The notes: a model not told the origin generated them from the sequence alone. DNA of 37,791 nt from Clostridia bacterium (GCA_017509065.1 JAFWQM010000151.1:1-37791), one strand, 5' to 3'; counted from the stretch's first letter, positions 8,699 to 16,239 are shown. Numbers and translations: made by a program.

Positions 8699-9556
8699 TC
8701 AGCCTTTCACGCTGCCTGCCGTCAGGCCGGCGATAAAGGTCTTCTGAGCGCACAGATAAATGACCACAATGGGTACTACAGCCATCACAGCGCCGGGCAT
8801 CAGCACGTCGTACGCGTTCCCGTAGGGAGTAATGGTGGTGCCCATACCGATGGGGATGGTAAAATTCTTCTCGTCCTGCATGATGATCAGCGGCCAGAGC
8901 AGATTGTTCCAGCTGTTCATGCAGCTCAGGATGGTCATGGCGCCGAAGGCGGGGATCAGGATCGGCACCATGATGCGCCAGAAAATGCCATAGTCCGAGC
9001 AGCCATCGATCCGGCCCGCTTCCATCAGCTCCCGGGGGATGCCGAGGCAGTACTGCCGGAAAAAGAAGATCATGAACGGCGGCACCAGATACGGAACCAC
9101 CGCGCCGAAATAGGTGTTCATCAGCTTCATGGATATCATGAGCTGATACATCGGCAAAAGCAGGATTTCAAAGGGCAGCATCATCACGATCAGCACCAGG
9201 GAGAAAACGATGTTTTTCCCTTTGAATTGGTACATGGCCAGGCCGTAGCCGACCAGGGAGCTGAAGAACAGGCCGATGGCGGTCTGCAGCACCATAATGA
9301 TCGCGCTGGACTTGTACCAGTGCCAGTACACGCCATCCCGGTAGGTGTTCAGTGCCGTATAGTTCTGGAAGGAAGAAATGCCGGGATCAAACTTTAAAGT
9401 CAGGCCATAGCGCATCATTTCGGTGCCGGGTTTCAGGGAGCTCATAAACATGAATGCAAAAGGCACCATGGCGAAAACTGCTACCAGCACCATCAGCCCG
9501 GTTGCCAGCGCGCTGAGCACGGTCCGCTTTTTCCCTTCAATTCTGTTGGAACGCAT
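8699..9556 (-). CDS. Carbohydrate ABC transporter permease, MalG/LacG type
   Basis: A 285-aa inner permease of a CUT1 importer with about six membrane segments; the first (about residues 15-37) follows a basic start. The EAA loop that contacts the ATPase is visible as EAGRIDGCSDYGIFWRIMVPIL near residues 185-206. The C-terminus ITAGSVKG-like (LTAGSVKG) is typical of the group. The ATG lies 1 nt after the stop of the upstream permease with GAAGGAGG before it, so the pair is translationally coupled. No ATPase gene is present, which is common for these systems because a shared MsmX-type ATPase can serve several importers. The sugar cannot be told from the sequence. Confidence 0.9.
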   Translation of the reverse strand: MRSNRIEGKKRTVLSALATGLMVLVAVFAMVPFAFMFMSSLKPGTEMMRYGLTLKFDPGISSFQNYTALNTYRDGVYWHWYKSSAIIMVLQTAIGLFFSSLVGYGLAMYQFKGKNIVFSLVLIVMMLPFEILLLPMYQLMISMKLMNTYFGAVVPYLVPPFMIFFFRQYCLGIPRELMEAGRIDGCSDYGIFWRIMVPILIPAFGAMTILSCMNSWNNLLWPLIIMQDEKNFTIPIGMGTTITPYGNAYDVLMPGAVMAVVPIVVIYLCAQKTFIAGLTAGSVKG

Positions 9557-9557
9557 G

Positions 9558-10481
9558 TCAATCCTCCTTCTTGAAGAACCCCATCAGGATCAGCTGAATC
9601 AGGTTCACGGCAAGCACGAGGGCCAACAGAACCAGACCCACGGCGGAGGCAAGGCCAAAATTGTTTTTCTTGAAGCCCACCATATACATGTAGCCCACGA
9701 TGGTGCGGCCTACGCCGCCGGCGTTGTTCTGCTGCCAGAGAGCGACGGATTCAGTAAACATGCTGAAGCCGCCCAGCACCGTGATCGTAATGACGTAGAT
9801 CAGCACCGGCTTGATACCCGGCAGGGTCACATGGAAGAATTTCTGAATAGCGTTGGCGCCGTCGATCTGGGCGGCTTCGTAATAATCCGTGGGAATGGAC
9901 TGCAAGCCGGACAGATAATACACGATATTGACGCCGTTCCAGCGCCATAAGGTCAGCAGGATCAAAACAAAATTGCCGGAATCCGCATAACTCAGCCATT
10001 TGATGGGCTTCTGTCCCAGAGCGGTCATCACGCGGTTCATGGTGGCGGTTTCCAGCGTGCCGAAAGCCAGGCGGAAGACGATGCCGGCCACGATGATCGA
10101 GGTCAGGGAAGGGATAAAAAACAGAGATTTAAAGAAGCTGCTGCCTTTTACCAGCCCGGAATGCAGGATACAGGCAATCAGCAGCGGAACAATCGTAAGG
10201 ACGATCAGATCCCAAAAAGCGTACCGGCCGGAGGTTTGCAGCGCCAGCCGAAAATCCCGGGTATCCAGCTTCATATAGTTTTTCAGCCCGATGAATTCCC
10301 GATGATTGGGACCGTCGATTTTCTGGAAGCTCATGATGATGGTCATGATCAGCGGATACAGGTAGACCACCACAAAAAAGATGACGAAAGGCGCAACCAG
10401 CACGTAGGGGACCACCTTGGGATTGTTCAGGAAGTTCCCTCTGCGCCTGAGAGACGGCTGTTTCACGGAAGTATTCTGCAT
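9558..10481 (-). CDS. Carbohydrate ABC transporter permease, MalF/LacF/UgpA type
   Basis: A 307-aa membrane permease partner of the downstream MalG-type protein. The first membrane segment (VVPYVLVAPFVIFFVVVYLYP) follows a basic cytoplasmic N-terminus. The EAA loop reads YEAAQIDGANAIQKFFHVTLPGI. The reading frame stays open upstream to 10694, but that part covers the stem-loop after the binding-protein gene and gives low-complexity basic residues. The ATG at 10481, with GGAG 9 nt upstream, yields the normal family N-terminus and is chosen. It is the second gene of the operon. Confidence 0.9.
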   Translation of the reverse strand: MQNTSVKQPSLRRRGNFLNNPKVVPYVLVAPFVIFFVVVYLYPLIMTIIMSFQKIDGPNHREFIGLKNYMKLDTRDFRLALQTSGRYAFWDLIVLTIVPLLIACILHSGLVKGSSFFKSLFFIPSLTSIIVAGIVFRLAFGTLETATMNRVMTALGQKPIKWLSYADSGNFVLILLTLWRWNGVNIVYYLSGLQSIPTDYYEAAQIDGANAIQKFFHVTLPGIKPVLIYVITITVLGGFSMFTESVALWQQNNAGGVGRTIVGYMYMVGFKKNNFGLASAVGLVLLALVLAVNLIQLILMGFFKKED

Positions 10482-10590
10482 GATCCTGGTCTCCAATCTG
10501 AATTGATCACGGGTGCGTCCGGAGCGGAGAAAGAACAGCGGCGCGTCGTTTGATGGAACAGAGCGAAGGAAAAAACAGAATTTGCGAAGA

Positions 10591-10618
10591 AGCCGGAGAG
10601 GTTTGCACCTCTCCGGCT
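10591..10618 (-). terminator. Stem-loop between binding-protein and permease genes
   Basis: AGCCGGAGAGG and CCTCTCCGGCT form a perfect 11-bp stem with a 6-nt loop, just after the binding-protein stop. On the minus strand the T-rich tract lies about 15 nt further on. It is therefore likely a partial terminator or 3'-end stabiliser that keeps the binding protein more abundant than the permeases. Confidence 0.65.
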
Positions 10619-10635
10619 GCGTTTTTAACGCTGAA

Positions 10636-11907
10636 TTATTCGATGGCGCTGCGGAGCTCTTCCGCGCAGTCCTTGACGATCTGCTCGGGATCATCCATCA
10701 GTTCCGCCAGGCGATAGGCCATCTGGCTCTTTACGATATCCGAAGCGGTGGGGAAGTATTCAGAAATGCAGGTGTCGGGAATATCGTCCAGTATGCCGGC
10801 CAGGACCTCAAAGATGTCCTGATCGTAGTACTCGAAGAACACGTTGGGTTCTTTCATTTCTTCGGAGCCATAGACATCTTTCAGGATCGGGTCAAAGCCG
10901 CAGATCTTCCAGGTGGTGACGCAGCCGTCGAAGGTCAGGCAGGCATAGGCCAGGAATTCTTTGGCCACTTCCACATTGGGGCTGGAAGCCACGACCGCGG
11001 TGCCGGTGCCGCCCATCTGAGCGGACTTGTGCCCGCCGTCAGGCCACAGAGGCATTGCGGAAACCTTCATCTTGCCCTTCAGATCGGGCATATAGTTGGT
11101 GAAACGGTCCAGATACCAGAAAGGCATGCTCACGGACGCGCAGTTGCCGCCGTTCATCCAGCCCCAGAATTCTTCGGAATGGGTGTTGCCGCCGGGGCAG
11201 GCAATGGCAGTGCCGTCATCCAGCATGGACTTCATGAACTTCAGCGTGTCGATCACAACGGGTTCGTCCATCCGGACGGTGCCGTCGGGGGCGAGCCAGT
11301 CGCCGCCATGCTGGTTCACGATGGGATAAATGCTCCAGCAGTCAGCGGACTCCCATACGATCATGGGCTTGCCGGTCTTTTCCAGCAGCACCTTGCCGGC
11401 TTCATGGAAATCATCCCAGGTCTTGATGGCGGTATAGTCGATGCCGGCTTCCTCCAGCAGCGCGGTGTTGTAGAACAGCACGGTGGCGCCGATGTGGTGG
11501 TCAATGCCGTAGAACTTGCCGTCCTTGGCATAGTTGTTCAGGCGGCTCATGACCAGATGGTCTTCGATGGGCTCGACATAATCATTCATGGGAGCCAGGC
11601 CGATATCGCCCTTGAGGTAATTGGCGAACTTGTTGATTTCAATGTCCACCAGGTCGGGAGCGCCTTCGCCGCTCTGCAGGGCGATGGTCAGCTTGTCGTG
11701 CATTTCTTCATAGGGCATGACCTGATAGTCGATTTCGATCTTCGGCTTATCAGGATCGGCGTTCCATTTTTCTTCCATGTTCTTGTACAGGTCGGTATGG
11801 AGCGCCTGGAAGGTCCACAGTGTCAGTTTGATGGGTTCTTCCGCCAGCGCGGCGCAAGCACCCATCAGCAGAGCCAGGGTCAGCAGGACAGCCAACAACT
11901 TCTTCAT
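10636..11907 (-). CDS. Family 1 extracellular sugar-binding protein of an ABC importer
   Basis: A 423-aa solute-binding protein that captures a sugar outside the membrane and delivers it to the two permeases. The signal sequence MKKLLAVLLTLALLMGACAALAEE has a possible lipobox LMGAC; the ALA-EE site would also suit signal peptidase I, and I favour the lipoprotein reading. The mature start IKLTLWTFQ and the PYEEMHDKLTIALQSGEGAPDLV-like segment are typical of the CUT1 family. It is the first gene of the operon, with AAAGGAGG before the ATG and a consensus promoter about 65 nt upstream. The substrate is unknown, though such clusters usually import oligosaccharides. Confidence 0.92.
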   Translation of the reverse strand: MKKLLAVLLTLALLMGACAALAEEPIKLTLWTFQALHTDLYKNMEEKWNADPDKPKIEIDYQVMPYEEMHDKLTIALQSGEGAPDLVDIEINKFANYLKGDIGLAPMNDYVEPIEDHLVMSRLNNYAKDGKFYGIDHHIGATVLFYNTALLEEAGIDYTAIKTWDDFHEAGKVLLEKTGKPMIVWESADCWSIYPIVNQHGGDWLAPDGTVRMDEPVVIDTLKFMKSMLDDGTAIACPGGNTHSEEFWGWMNGGNCASVSMPFWYLDRFTNYMPDLKGKMKVSAMPLWPDGGHKSAQMGGTGTAVVASSPNVEVAKEFLAYACLTFDGCVTTWKICGFDPILKDVYGSEEMKEPNVFFEYYDQDIFEVLAGILDDIPDTCISEYFPTASDIVKSQMAYRLAELMDDPEQIVKDCAEELRSAIE

Positions 11908-11939
11908 GGTGATTCCTCCTTTTTGATATGTAACGTACG

Positions 11940-11961
11940 TTCGGATTCGCGATAATCCGAA
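11940..11961. promoter_or_regulatory. Candidate operator in the sugar-operon leader
   Basis: A perfect inverted repeat, TTCGGATT-cgcgat-AATCCGAA, starts just downstream of the expected transcription start. It adjoins a second palindrome, AACGTACGTT, at 11932-11941. The position suits a repressor site or a leader hairpin. No regulator gene for the operon is in the window. Confidence 0.5.
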
Positions 11962-11972
11962 TTGCTGATACT

Positions 11973-12001
11973 ATATTAACGTCAATCTGATGGATTGTCA
12001 A
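11973..12001 (-). promoter_or_regulatory. Sigma-A promoter of the sugar ABC operon
   Basis: On the minus strand TTGACA (11996-12001) and TAATAT (11973-11978) are separated by exactly 17 nt. The -35 is perfect and the -10 is close to consensus. It reads into the binding-protein gene. Confidence 0.8.
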
Positions 12002-12081
12002 GAAGAATTTGGTAAATTCATAAAGTTTCCCTTCTATAAGACTTTTTTCAGACCCTTCCATAAGACTTTTTTTCAGGGGGA

Positions 12082-12110
12082 TTGACAGTTTGCCTTTCCT
12101 GTGATATATT
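12082..12110 (+). promoter_or_regulatory. Sigma-A promoter of the tRNA-Ser pair
   Basis: TTGACA at 12082-12087 and TATATT at 12105-12110 are 17 nt apart, about 38 nt before the first tRNA. An imperfect direct repeat (ATAAGACTTTTTT..CAG, two copies about 24 nt apart) lies just upstream. Confidence 0.82.
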
Positions 12111-12147
12111 TAACAAGTACCTCTAAAAGATGTCTTTGACAGTATGC

Positions 12148-12236
12148 GGAGGGATGGCCGAGTGGTTGATGGCGCTGGTCTTGAAAACCAGTGATGCTGT
12201 ATGGCACCGGGGGTTCAAATCCCTCTCTCTCCGCCA
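12148..12236 (+). tRNA. tRNA-Ser (anticodon TGA)
   Basis: The 89-nt gene has acceptor arms GGAGGGA and TCTCTCC, discriminator G and an encoded CCA. The anticodon loop is CTTGAAA within the GGTCTTGAAAACC arm, there is a long class II variable arm, and the T-arm contains GGTTCAAATCC. It decodes UCA and, by wobble, UCG. Confidence 0.95.
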
Positions 12237-12271
12237 GTTTCCTTCATTTCAAAGAGGTTCACAGGCTGTAT

Positions 12272-12363
12272 GGAGAAGTACCCAAGTGGCCGAAGGGGCT
12301 CCCCTGCTAAGGGAGTAGTACGAGTGAATCGTAGCGAGAGTTCAAATCTCTCCTTCTCCGCCA
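12272..12363 (+). tRNA. tRNA-Ser (anticodon GCT)
   Basis: The 92-nt gene has acceptor arms GGAGAAG and CTTCTCC, discriminator G and an encoded CCA. The anticodon arm is CTCCCCTGCTAAGGGAG, with a long class II variable arm and a T-arm with GTTCAAAT. It decodes AGC/AGU and is co-transcribed with the first tRNA-Ser. The integrative element starts right after it, so its 3' end is the probable attachment site. Confidence 0.95.
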
Positions 12364-12365
12364 GA

Positions 12366-12400
12366 GAAAGTCCAGGAATTTCAAGGGTTCCTGGACTTTC
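12366..12400 (+). terminator. Intrinsic terminator of the tRNA-Ser transcript
   Basis: GAAAGTCCAGGAA at 12366-12378 and TTCCTGGACTTTC at 12388-12400 form a perfect 13-bp stem followed by TTCTTTCTTT. Confidence 0.88.
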
Positions 12401-12426
12401 TTCTTTCTTTCCACCCAAATTGTTTT

Positions 12427-12597
12427 TCATAGCGATTCGATGAACCTCTGCATCTTATCCGCGCTGTCCTTTATCATGGTTTCTGTAACACACCCATACT
12501 TATCCATGGTAAAGGCTGTGGTGGAGTGTCCAAGATTGTTTGAGACAGTTTTCACATCCACACCGTTTTGCAGCGCTAACGTGGCATACCCATGCCC
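12427..12597 (-). pseudogene. Tyrosine recombinase (integrase), C-terminal remnant
   Basis: The last 57 residues match the end of a phage/ICE integrase. HGYATLALQNGVDVKTVS corresponds to the R-H box (family HTFATLALQNGVDVKTVS). NNLGHSTTAFTMDKYGCV carries the second conserved His and the catalytic Tyr (MDKYG). Everything before the HGYATL segment, including the first catalytic Arg and the core- and arm-binding domains, is missing. The frame stays open to 12672 but with unrelated residues. It points towards the tRNA-Ser pair, as expected for an integrase at the end of an element. A deletion probably removed the 5' part. Confidence 0.75.
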
Positions 12598-12610
12598 TGA
12601 TGGTATAATT

Positions 12611-12743
12611 GCGACAAAACGGGAAATCCTTGTGGCATAAGGGTTTGAGCCGTTTGTCGCTGCGAATTTCAATCCCTTTTCCAGCCTTGAAAGGCAGCGA
12701 AACGTCGTCGCGGTAAGGAGGGTTGTTTCATTTGCGACAAAAC
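12611..12743. repeat. GCGACAAA repeats beside the integrase remnant
   Basis: GCGACAAAAC occurs as a direct repeat at 12611-12620 and 12734-12743, and inverted (GTTTGTCGC) at 12652-12660. The copies start about a dozen bases past the point where integrase homology ends. They may be recombinase-binding or attachment sequences, or a deletion scar. No gene is seen between 12673 and 12850. Confidence 0.4.
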
Positions 12744-12777
12744 ATAATTTGGAAAAAGTGAATCGTAAACCCCGATC

Positions 12778-12810
12778 AATAGCGTTCAGAACATGATTCT
12801 GAGCGCTATT
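12778..12810 (+). terminator. Recurring element hairpin 1
   Basis: AATAGCGTTCAGAA pairs with TTCTGAGCGCTATT (14 bp, one G-T pair, 5-nt loop), followed by CTTTTG. It stands 40 nt before the next start codon and shares GCGTTCAGA with the hairpins at 13216 and 14332. Confidence 0.65.
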
Positions 12811-12850
12811 CTTTTGCCCATTTGCCTATAACAAAAAGGAAGGAGCTTTC

Positions 12851-13192
12851 ATGACGAGACGAATTGAAAATGCAGAGGGTCATCCCATTCAGGTCAACAA
12901 GAAATGGAAAGAGCTGACCCAATACCGGAAGGACTGGGTGCTGAAAAAAGCACGGCGGCTGTTCGAGCAAAAAGTAAAAACATCACAGCAGCCCCTGACC
13001 AACCCGGAGCGGCGATGGCTGATCCATTCCGTGTATGGGATGATCAAATCCCGGGGAATCTGGATTCCCTATGAGGAAATCTATCGTGTTCTCTCCTCGA
13101 AAATCAAAAAATGGAACGACCGGGAAACGAGAAGGCTGATGATGCAGCATCCGCCCAACGAAGAAAAACAGAATAGACCTATCATCGAATAA
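12851..13192 (+). CDS. Conserved small basic protein of the integrative element, function unknown
   Basis: A 113-aa basic, probably helical, soluble protein with no signal peptide, membrane segment or motif I can assign. It is rich in Lys/Arg (KKWKELTQYRKDWVLKKARRLFEQK) and Trp. AAGGAAGGAG precedes the ATG by about 7 nt. It lies between two copies of the element's hairpin family and is the first rightward gene of the element, a position where small regulatory or DNA-binding proteins often occur. A nucleic-acid role is only an inference from charge and context. Confidence 0.65.
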   Translation: MTRRIENAEGHPIQVNKKWKELTQYRKDWVLKKARRLFEQKVKTSQQPLTNPERRWLIHSVYGMIKSRGIWIPYEEIYRVLSSKIKKWNDRETRRLMMQHPPNEEKQNRPIIE

Positions 13193-13215
13193 CGCAGCAG
13201 GCGACTGCTGGTTAT

Positions 13216-13259
13216 AAAGGCGTTCAGATAATTTGAGAACAATTTATCTGGACGCCTTT
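13216..13259 (+). terminator. Recurring element hairpin 2
   Basis: AAAGGCGTTCAGATAA pairs with TTATCTGGACGCCTTT over 16 bp with one G-T pair, and the stem runs into a six-T tract. It lies 33 nt before the antirepressor start, so it looks like a terminator or attenuator placed in front of a gene. Confidence 0.75.
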
Positions 13260-13292
13260 TTTCATTTCCAGAAAAAACAGGAGGTATGGGAA

Positions 13293-14216
13293 ATGAATGA
13301 ACTGAGCAGGATTCAGTTTCAGACGACACAGGATTGCTCCAATTACATCTCCGGCAGGCTGCTCCATCGCGCGCTGGAAATCAAAACACCCTACCGAAAA
13401 TGGTTCCCCCGGGTCTGTACCCAAAATGATTACGAAGAAGGCGTGGATTATGTGACATCGGACAGAATTGTCCGACGTGCGGATGGGGTCGCTATGCCCC
13501 ATGATCTTCACGATCATTTGATCACGGTGGATGTCGCAAAAGAAATCTGTCTGGCGCAGCATACTGCCATCGGAAAACTGCTGCGAAAGAAGCTGATCGC
13601 CCAGGAAAAGGCCGCTTTGGAAGCCCGCGAGCTGGAATTGCAAAGCTGCCAGAACCAGCTGGCACGAACTGTTCAGCAGAACGAAGAATTATCCGCGTCC
13701 CTGGCGGTTCAGAAAGCGAATATGGAGGCGATGGGTGATTTGATCGAGCGGGCTAATACCGCCCTGATCTTGCAGCGGGACGCGCTGCATCGGCAGACCC
13801 GTCAAATGGACAGACTGAGCAGAAAAATCTCCCATCAGGAAAAGTCCATCCAGAAAATGACTCCCAAGGCCGATTACTACGACCATGTGCTGACTGCCCC
13901 GGACACCTACAGCACCACCATTATTGCCAAAGACTGCGGAACAACCGGACAAAAGCTGAACAGGTTTTTGCATGAGCAGAAGGTGCAGTACCGTCTGCAT
14001 GACGGATGGGTGCTGTATGCTAAATATGACGGGAAGGGCTATACCCACACAGTGACACTAATTGAGAAAAAAGACAATTGCCCGGAGAGGGTGCATATCA
14101 TTACCCAATGGACGCAGAAAGGACGGCAATTCATTTTTCAGCTGATGGAAAAAGACAACGAGCACAGAAAGGACGAGGAAAAATGGAAGATACCTGCGTT
14201 ATCTGCGGAAGTGTAA
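13293..14216 (+). CDS. Phage-type antirepressor (AntA/AntB N-terminus, KilA-C C-terminus)
   Basis: A 307-aa protein in three parts. The N-terminal part (LLHRALEIKTPYRKWFPRV..) is an AntA/AntB antirepressor domain with the usual 'L-IKT-Y--W' pattern and the DLHDHLITVDVAKEI segment. The centre (about 110-190) is a Gln/Glu-rich coiled coil. The C-terminal part (PKADYYDHVLTAPDTYSTT) is a KilA-C/phage antirepressor DNA-binding domain ending in GRQFIFQLM. In phages such proteins relieve repression. Here it may control element genes. The ATG at 13293 has ACAGGAGG upstream; the open frame before it covers the hairpin and is rejected. It overlaps the following zinc-ribbon ORF by 34 nt. Confidence 0.85.
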   Translation: MNELSRIQFQTTQDCSNYISGRLLHRALEIKTPYRKWFPRVCTQNDYEEGVDYVTSDRIVRRADGVAMPHDLHDHLITVDVAKEICLAQHTAIGKLLRKKLIAQEKAALEARELELQSCQNQLARTVQQNEELSASLAVQKANMEAMGDLIERANTALILQRDALHRQTRQMDRLSRKISHQEKSIQKMTPKADYYDHVLTAPDTYSTTIIAKDCGTTGQKLNRFLHEQKVQYRLHDGWVLYAKYDGKGYTHTVTLIEKKDNCPERVHIITQWTQKGRQFIFQLMEKDNEHRKDEEKWKIPALSAEV

Positions 14217-14518
14217 TCCCGGAGGGGCGGCAAGTGTGTCCCATCTGTATGCGAAAATACGGAGGCGGGAAAAAGGTAGCCCCTTTAATCTCTGCTCAAA
14301 AAGAAAAAACAAAATACTCCTCACGGCACAGAAAGGCGTTCAGATTATCAATGATTGATTTTCTGAACGCCTTTTTTCATTTGAAGAAAAAGGAGGGCCG
14401 ACATGCGCGGAACCATTATCGCCCTGTCCAATCAAAAGGGCGGGGTGGGAAAAACGACCACCTGCGCCAATTTAGGCATCGGGCTGGCCATGGAAGGGAA
14501 AAAGGTACTGGTCGTTGA
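14183..14518 (+). CDS. Small zinc-ribbon protein, frame runs on into parA
   Basis: The N-terminus (MEDTCVICGSVIPEGRQVCP then ICMRKYGG) has two CxxC pairs spaced like a small zinc ribbon. GACGAGG lies about 6 nt before the ATG. Similar proteins of 40-60 aa are familiar from Clostridia elements. Here no stop follows: the frame passes through the hairpin at 14332-14374 and 116 nt into parA, giving 111 aa with a basic, unrelated tail (from about residue 50). A lost stop or small frameshift is likely, and only the first 45 or so residues look like the real product. It could bind DNA or another protein; no function is assigned. Confidence 0.55.
   Translation: MEDTCVICGSVIPEGRQVCPICMRKYGGGKKVAPLISAQKEKTKYSSRHRKAFRLSMIDFLNAFFHLKKKEGRHARNHYRPVQSKGRGGKNDHLRQFRHRAGHGREKGTGR
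14332..14374 (+). terminator. Recurring element hairpin 3
   Basis: AAAGGCGTTCAGA pairs perfectly with TCTGAACGCCTTT (13 bp), followed by further Ts. The left arm and the trailing CCTTTTTTCATTT are almost identical to the hairpin at 13216-13259. It lies 28 nt before the parA start. Confidence 0.75.
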
Positions 14519-15230
14519 CGCTGATCCCCAGTCCAGTCTTTCCATCAGCCTGGGCTATCCCCAGCCGGATCAGTTGCCTGTAACCATCACAGGTTTAATG
14601 AAGAAAGTCATTCTGGACAAGCCCATCACAGAAGGAGAAGGTATCCTGCACCAAAAGGAGGGCGTGGATCTGCTGCCTGCCAGCATTGAGTTGGCGGGCT
14701 TGGAGGCGTCCATGGTGAACGTCATGAGCCGGGAAACTATTCTGCGGCAGGTGCTGAACGAAATCGGGAAGCCCTATGACTTCATTCTGTTGGACTGTAT
14801 GCCCTCCTTGGGGATGCTGACCATCAATGCCCTGGCGGCGGCGGACAGTGTGCTGATTCCAGTTCAGGCCCACTATCTGCCCGCCAAAGGCCTGGAGCAG
14901 CTTTTGCAGACGATTTCCAAAGTTCGGCGGCAGATCAATCCTGATCTGCGGATTGAAGGCGTCCTTCTGACCATGGTGGACAGCAGGACGAATTACGCCC
15001 GCGACATCAGCAACTTGATCAGGGAAACGTATGGCGGAAAACTGAAAGTGTTTGCTACGGACATTCCCCTGTCTGTCCGGGCAGCGGAGATCAGCGCGGA
15101 GGGCAAAAGTATCTATGCCCACGATCCCAAAGGCAAGGTAGCCGCGGCCTATAAAGAATTGACCAAGGAGGTGCTTCATGATGAAAAGCAGCGTCAGCGG
15201 CAAAAACATCACTCTGACCTCCTACGATGA
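14403..15230 (+). CDS. parA: ParA/Soj-type partition ATPase
   Basis: A 275-aa P-loop ATPase of the ParA family, which partitions DNA together with ParB. It has the deviant Walker A motif KGGVGKTT (residues 12-19), Walker A' region VDADPQSS (about 38-45), Walker B ILLDCMPSLG and the VLIPVQAHYLPAKGL segment. GGAGG lies 6 nt before the ATG. The 3' end overlaps parB by 53 nt, so the two are coupled. ParAB in an integrative element probably stabilises its excised circular form. There is no N-terminal HTH extension, unlike P1-type ParA, so autoregulation would need another protein. Confidence 0.93.
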   Translation: MRGTIIALSNQKGGVGKTTTCANLGIGLAMEGKKVLVVDADPQSSLSISLGYPQPDQLPVTITGLMKKVILDKPITEGEGILHQKEGVDLLPASIELAGLEASMVNVMSRETILRQVLNEIGKPYDFILLDCMPSLGMLTINALAAADSVLIPVQAHYLPAKGLEQLLQTISKVRRQINPDLRIEGVLLTMVDSRTNYARDISNLIRETYGGKLKVFATDIPLSVRAAEISAEGKSIYAHDPKGKVAAAYKELTKEVLHDEKQRQRQKHHSDLLR

Positions 15231-16239
15231 TATTTTTTTGACCGATGAGACCCGTACTGATTCTGAACATGAAAAAATTGTGGGAATCCCACTTTCCGAA
15301 CTCCACCCATTCAAAAATCATCCCTTTAGAGTGATGGATGATGATCAGATGCGGGAGATGGCGGATAGTGTGCGAACGCATGGCGTTTTTATCCCTGCAA
15401 TTGCTCGGCGGTTAAGTGACGGTAGTTTAGAACTCATTTCCGGGCATCGGCGAAAACGCGCATGTGAATTGGCAGGGCTGAAATCCATGCCCGTCATTAT
15501 CCGCAATCTTGATGATGATGAGGCTACAATCGCTATGGTTGAAAGCAATCTGAGGCAGCGAGAAAACATTATGATAAGTGAACGAGCCAAGGCAATGCTG
15601 ATGATGATGGAAGCCGTAAAACATCAAGGTCAGCGTCAAGATTTAACTTCGTCTAAAAATGAGACGAAGTTGCAAAGAGCGGATGAAATAGTGGCAGAAC
15701 AAACTGGAATCAGCCGAAGCAAAGTTCAGCGAATCATACGCTTGAACAATCTAATTCCCAGGATCATGGATTTAGTGGACGAAAAGAAAATTGCCGAAGG
15801 TCCAGCTTACGAGCTTTCTTACCTAAAAGCTGAGGAGCAGGAACAGTTGCTGGATGCTATGGGGAAATACCAATCTTCACCATCTGTTTCCCAGGCGCAA
15901 CGCATGAAAAAACTCAGTCAGGAAGGACGGCTTTCATTCGATAGCATTTCATCTATCCTTTCGGAAATAAAAAAACCTCAAAATATGCCAAAGGAGAGTG
16001 CAGAAGTTATGAATCCATCCCCAATCACTCCGGTTCAAGCCATTAAACAGGAAGAAAGAAGCCCATTGTTTGCAGATGGTTTCATCATGCTCCCCATCGA
16101 GCCTTTTCTCAAATTCCTGCCAAAGTCTCTTTTCCAGAATCCTACCCCGGAAAGCCAGGAGAAGATGACCAAGCTGTTTTTGAGGATGGCAGAGCTCTAC
16201 AAAAAGTACGTCACCAGAAAAAAAGAACAACAGCGATAA
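15178..16239 (+). CDS. parB: ParB/Spo0J-type partition protein
   Basis: A 353-aa ParB-family protein. The N-terminal CTP-binding region has PLSELHPFKNHPF, GVFIPAIARR, SGHRRKRA (the usual GERRxRA box with His for Glu) and VESNLRQRE. A central HTH (EIVAEQTGISRSKVQRIIRLNNL) would bind a parS-like site. The C-terminal part (from about 260) is variable and ends in a basic KKYVTRKKEQQR. Its base composition is more AT-rich than that of parA and the genes around it, suggesting a different origin. I did not identify parS. AAGGAGG lies 6 nt before the ATG at 15178; the next codon is also ATG. Confidence 0.92.
   Translation: MMKSSVSGKNITLTSYDDIFLTDETRTDSEHEKIVGIPLSELHPFKNHPFRVMDDDQMREMADSVRTHGVFIPAIARRLSDGSLELISGHRRKRACELAGLKSMPVIIRNLDDDEATIAMVESNLRQRENIMISERAKAMLMMMEAVKHQGQRQDLTSSKNETKLQRADEIVAEQTGISRSKVQRIIRLNNLIPRIMDLVDEKKIAEGPAYELSYLKAEEQEQLLDAMGKYQSSPSVSQAQRMKKLSQEGRLSFDSISSILSEIKKPQNMPKESAEVMNPSPITPVQAIKQEERSPLFADGFIMLPIEPFLKFLPKSLFQNPTPESQEKMTKLFLRMAELYKKYVTRKKEQQR

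Noticed and set aside
10513..11955. 480-codon plus-strand open frame
   Set aside because: It lies antisense to the sugar-binding protein and its leader, has His/Gly/Val-rich composition typical of a shadow frame, and no family match.
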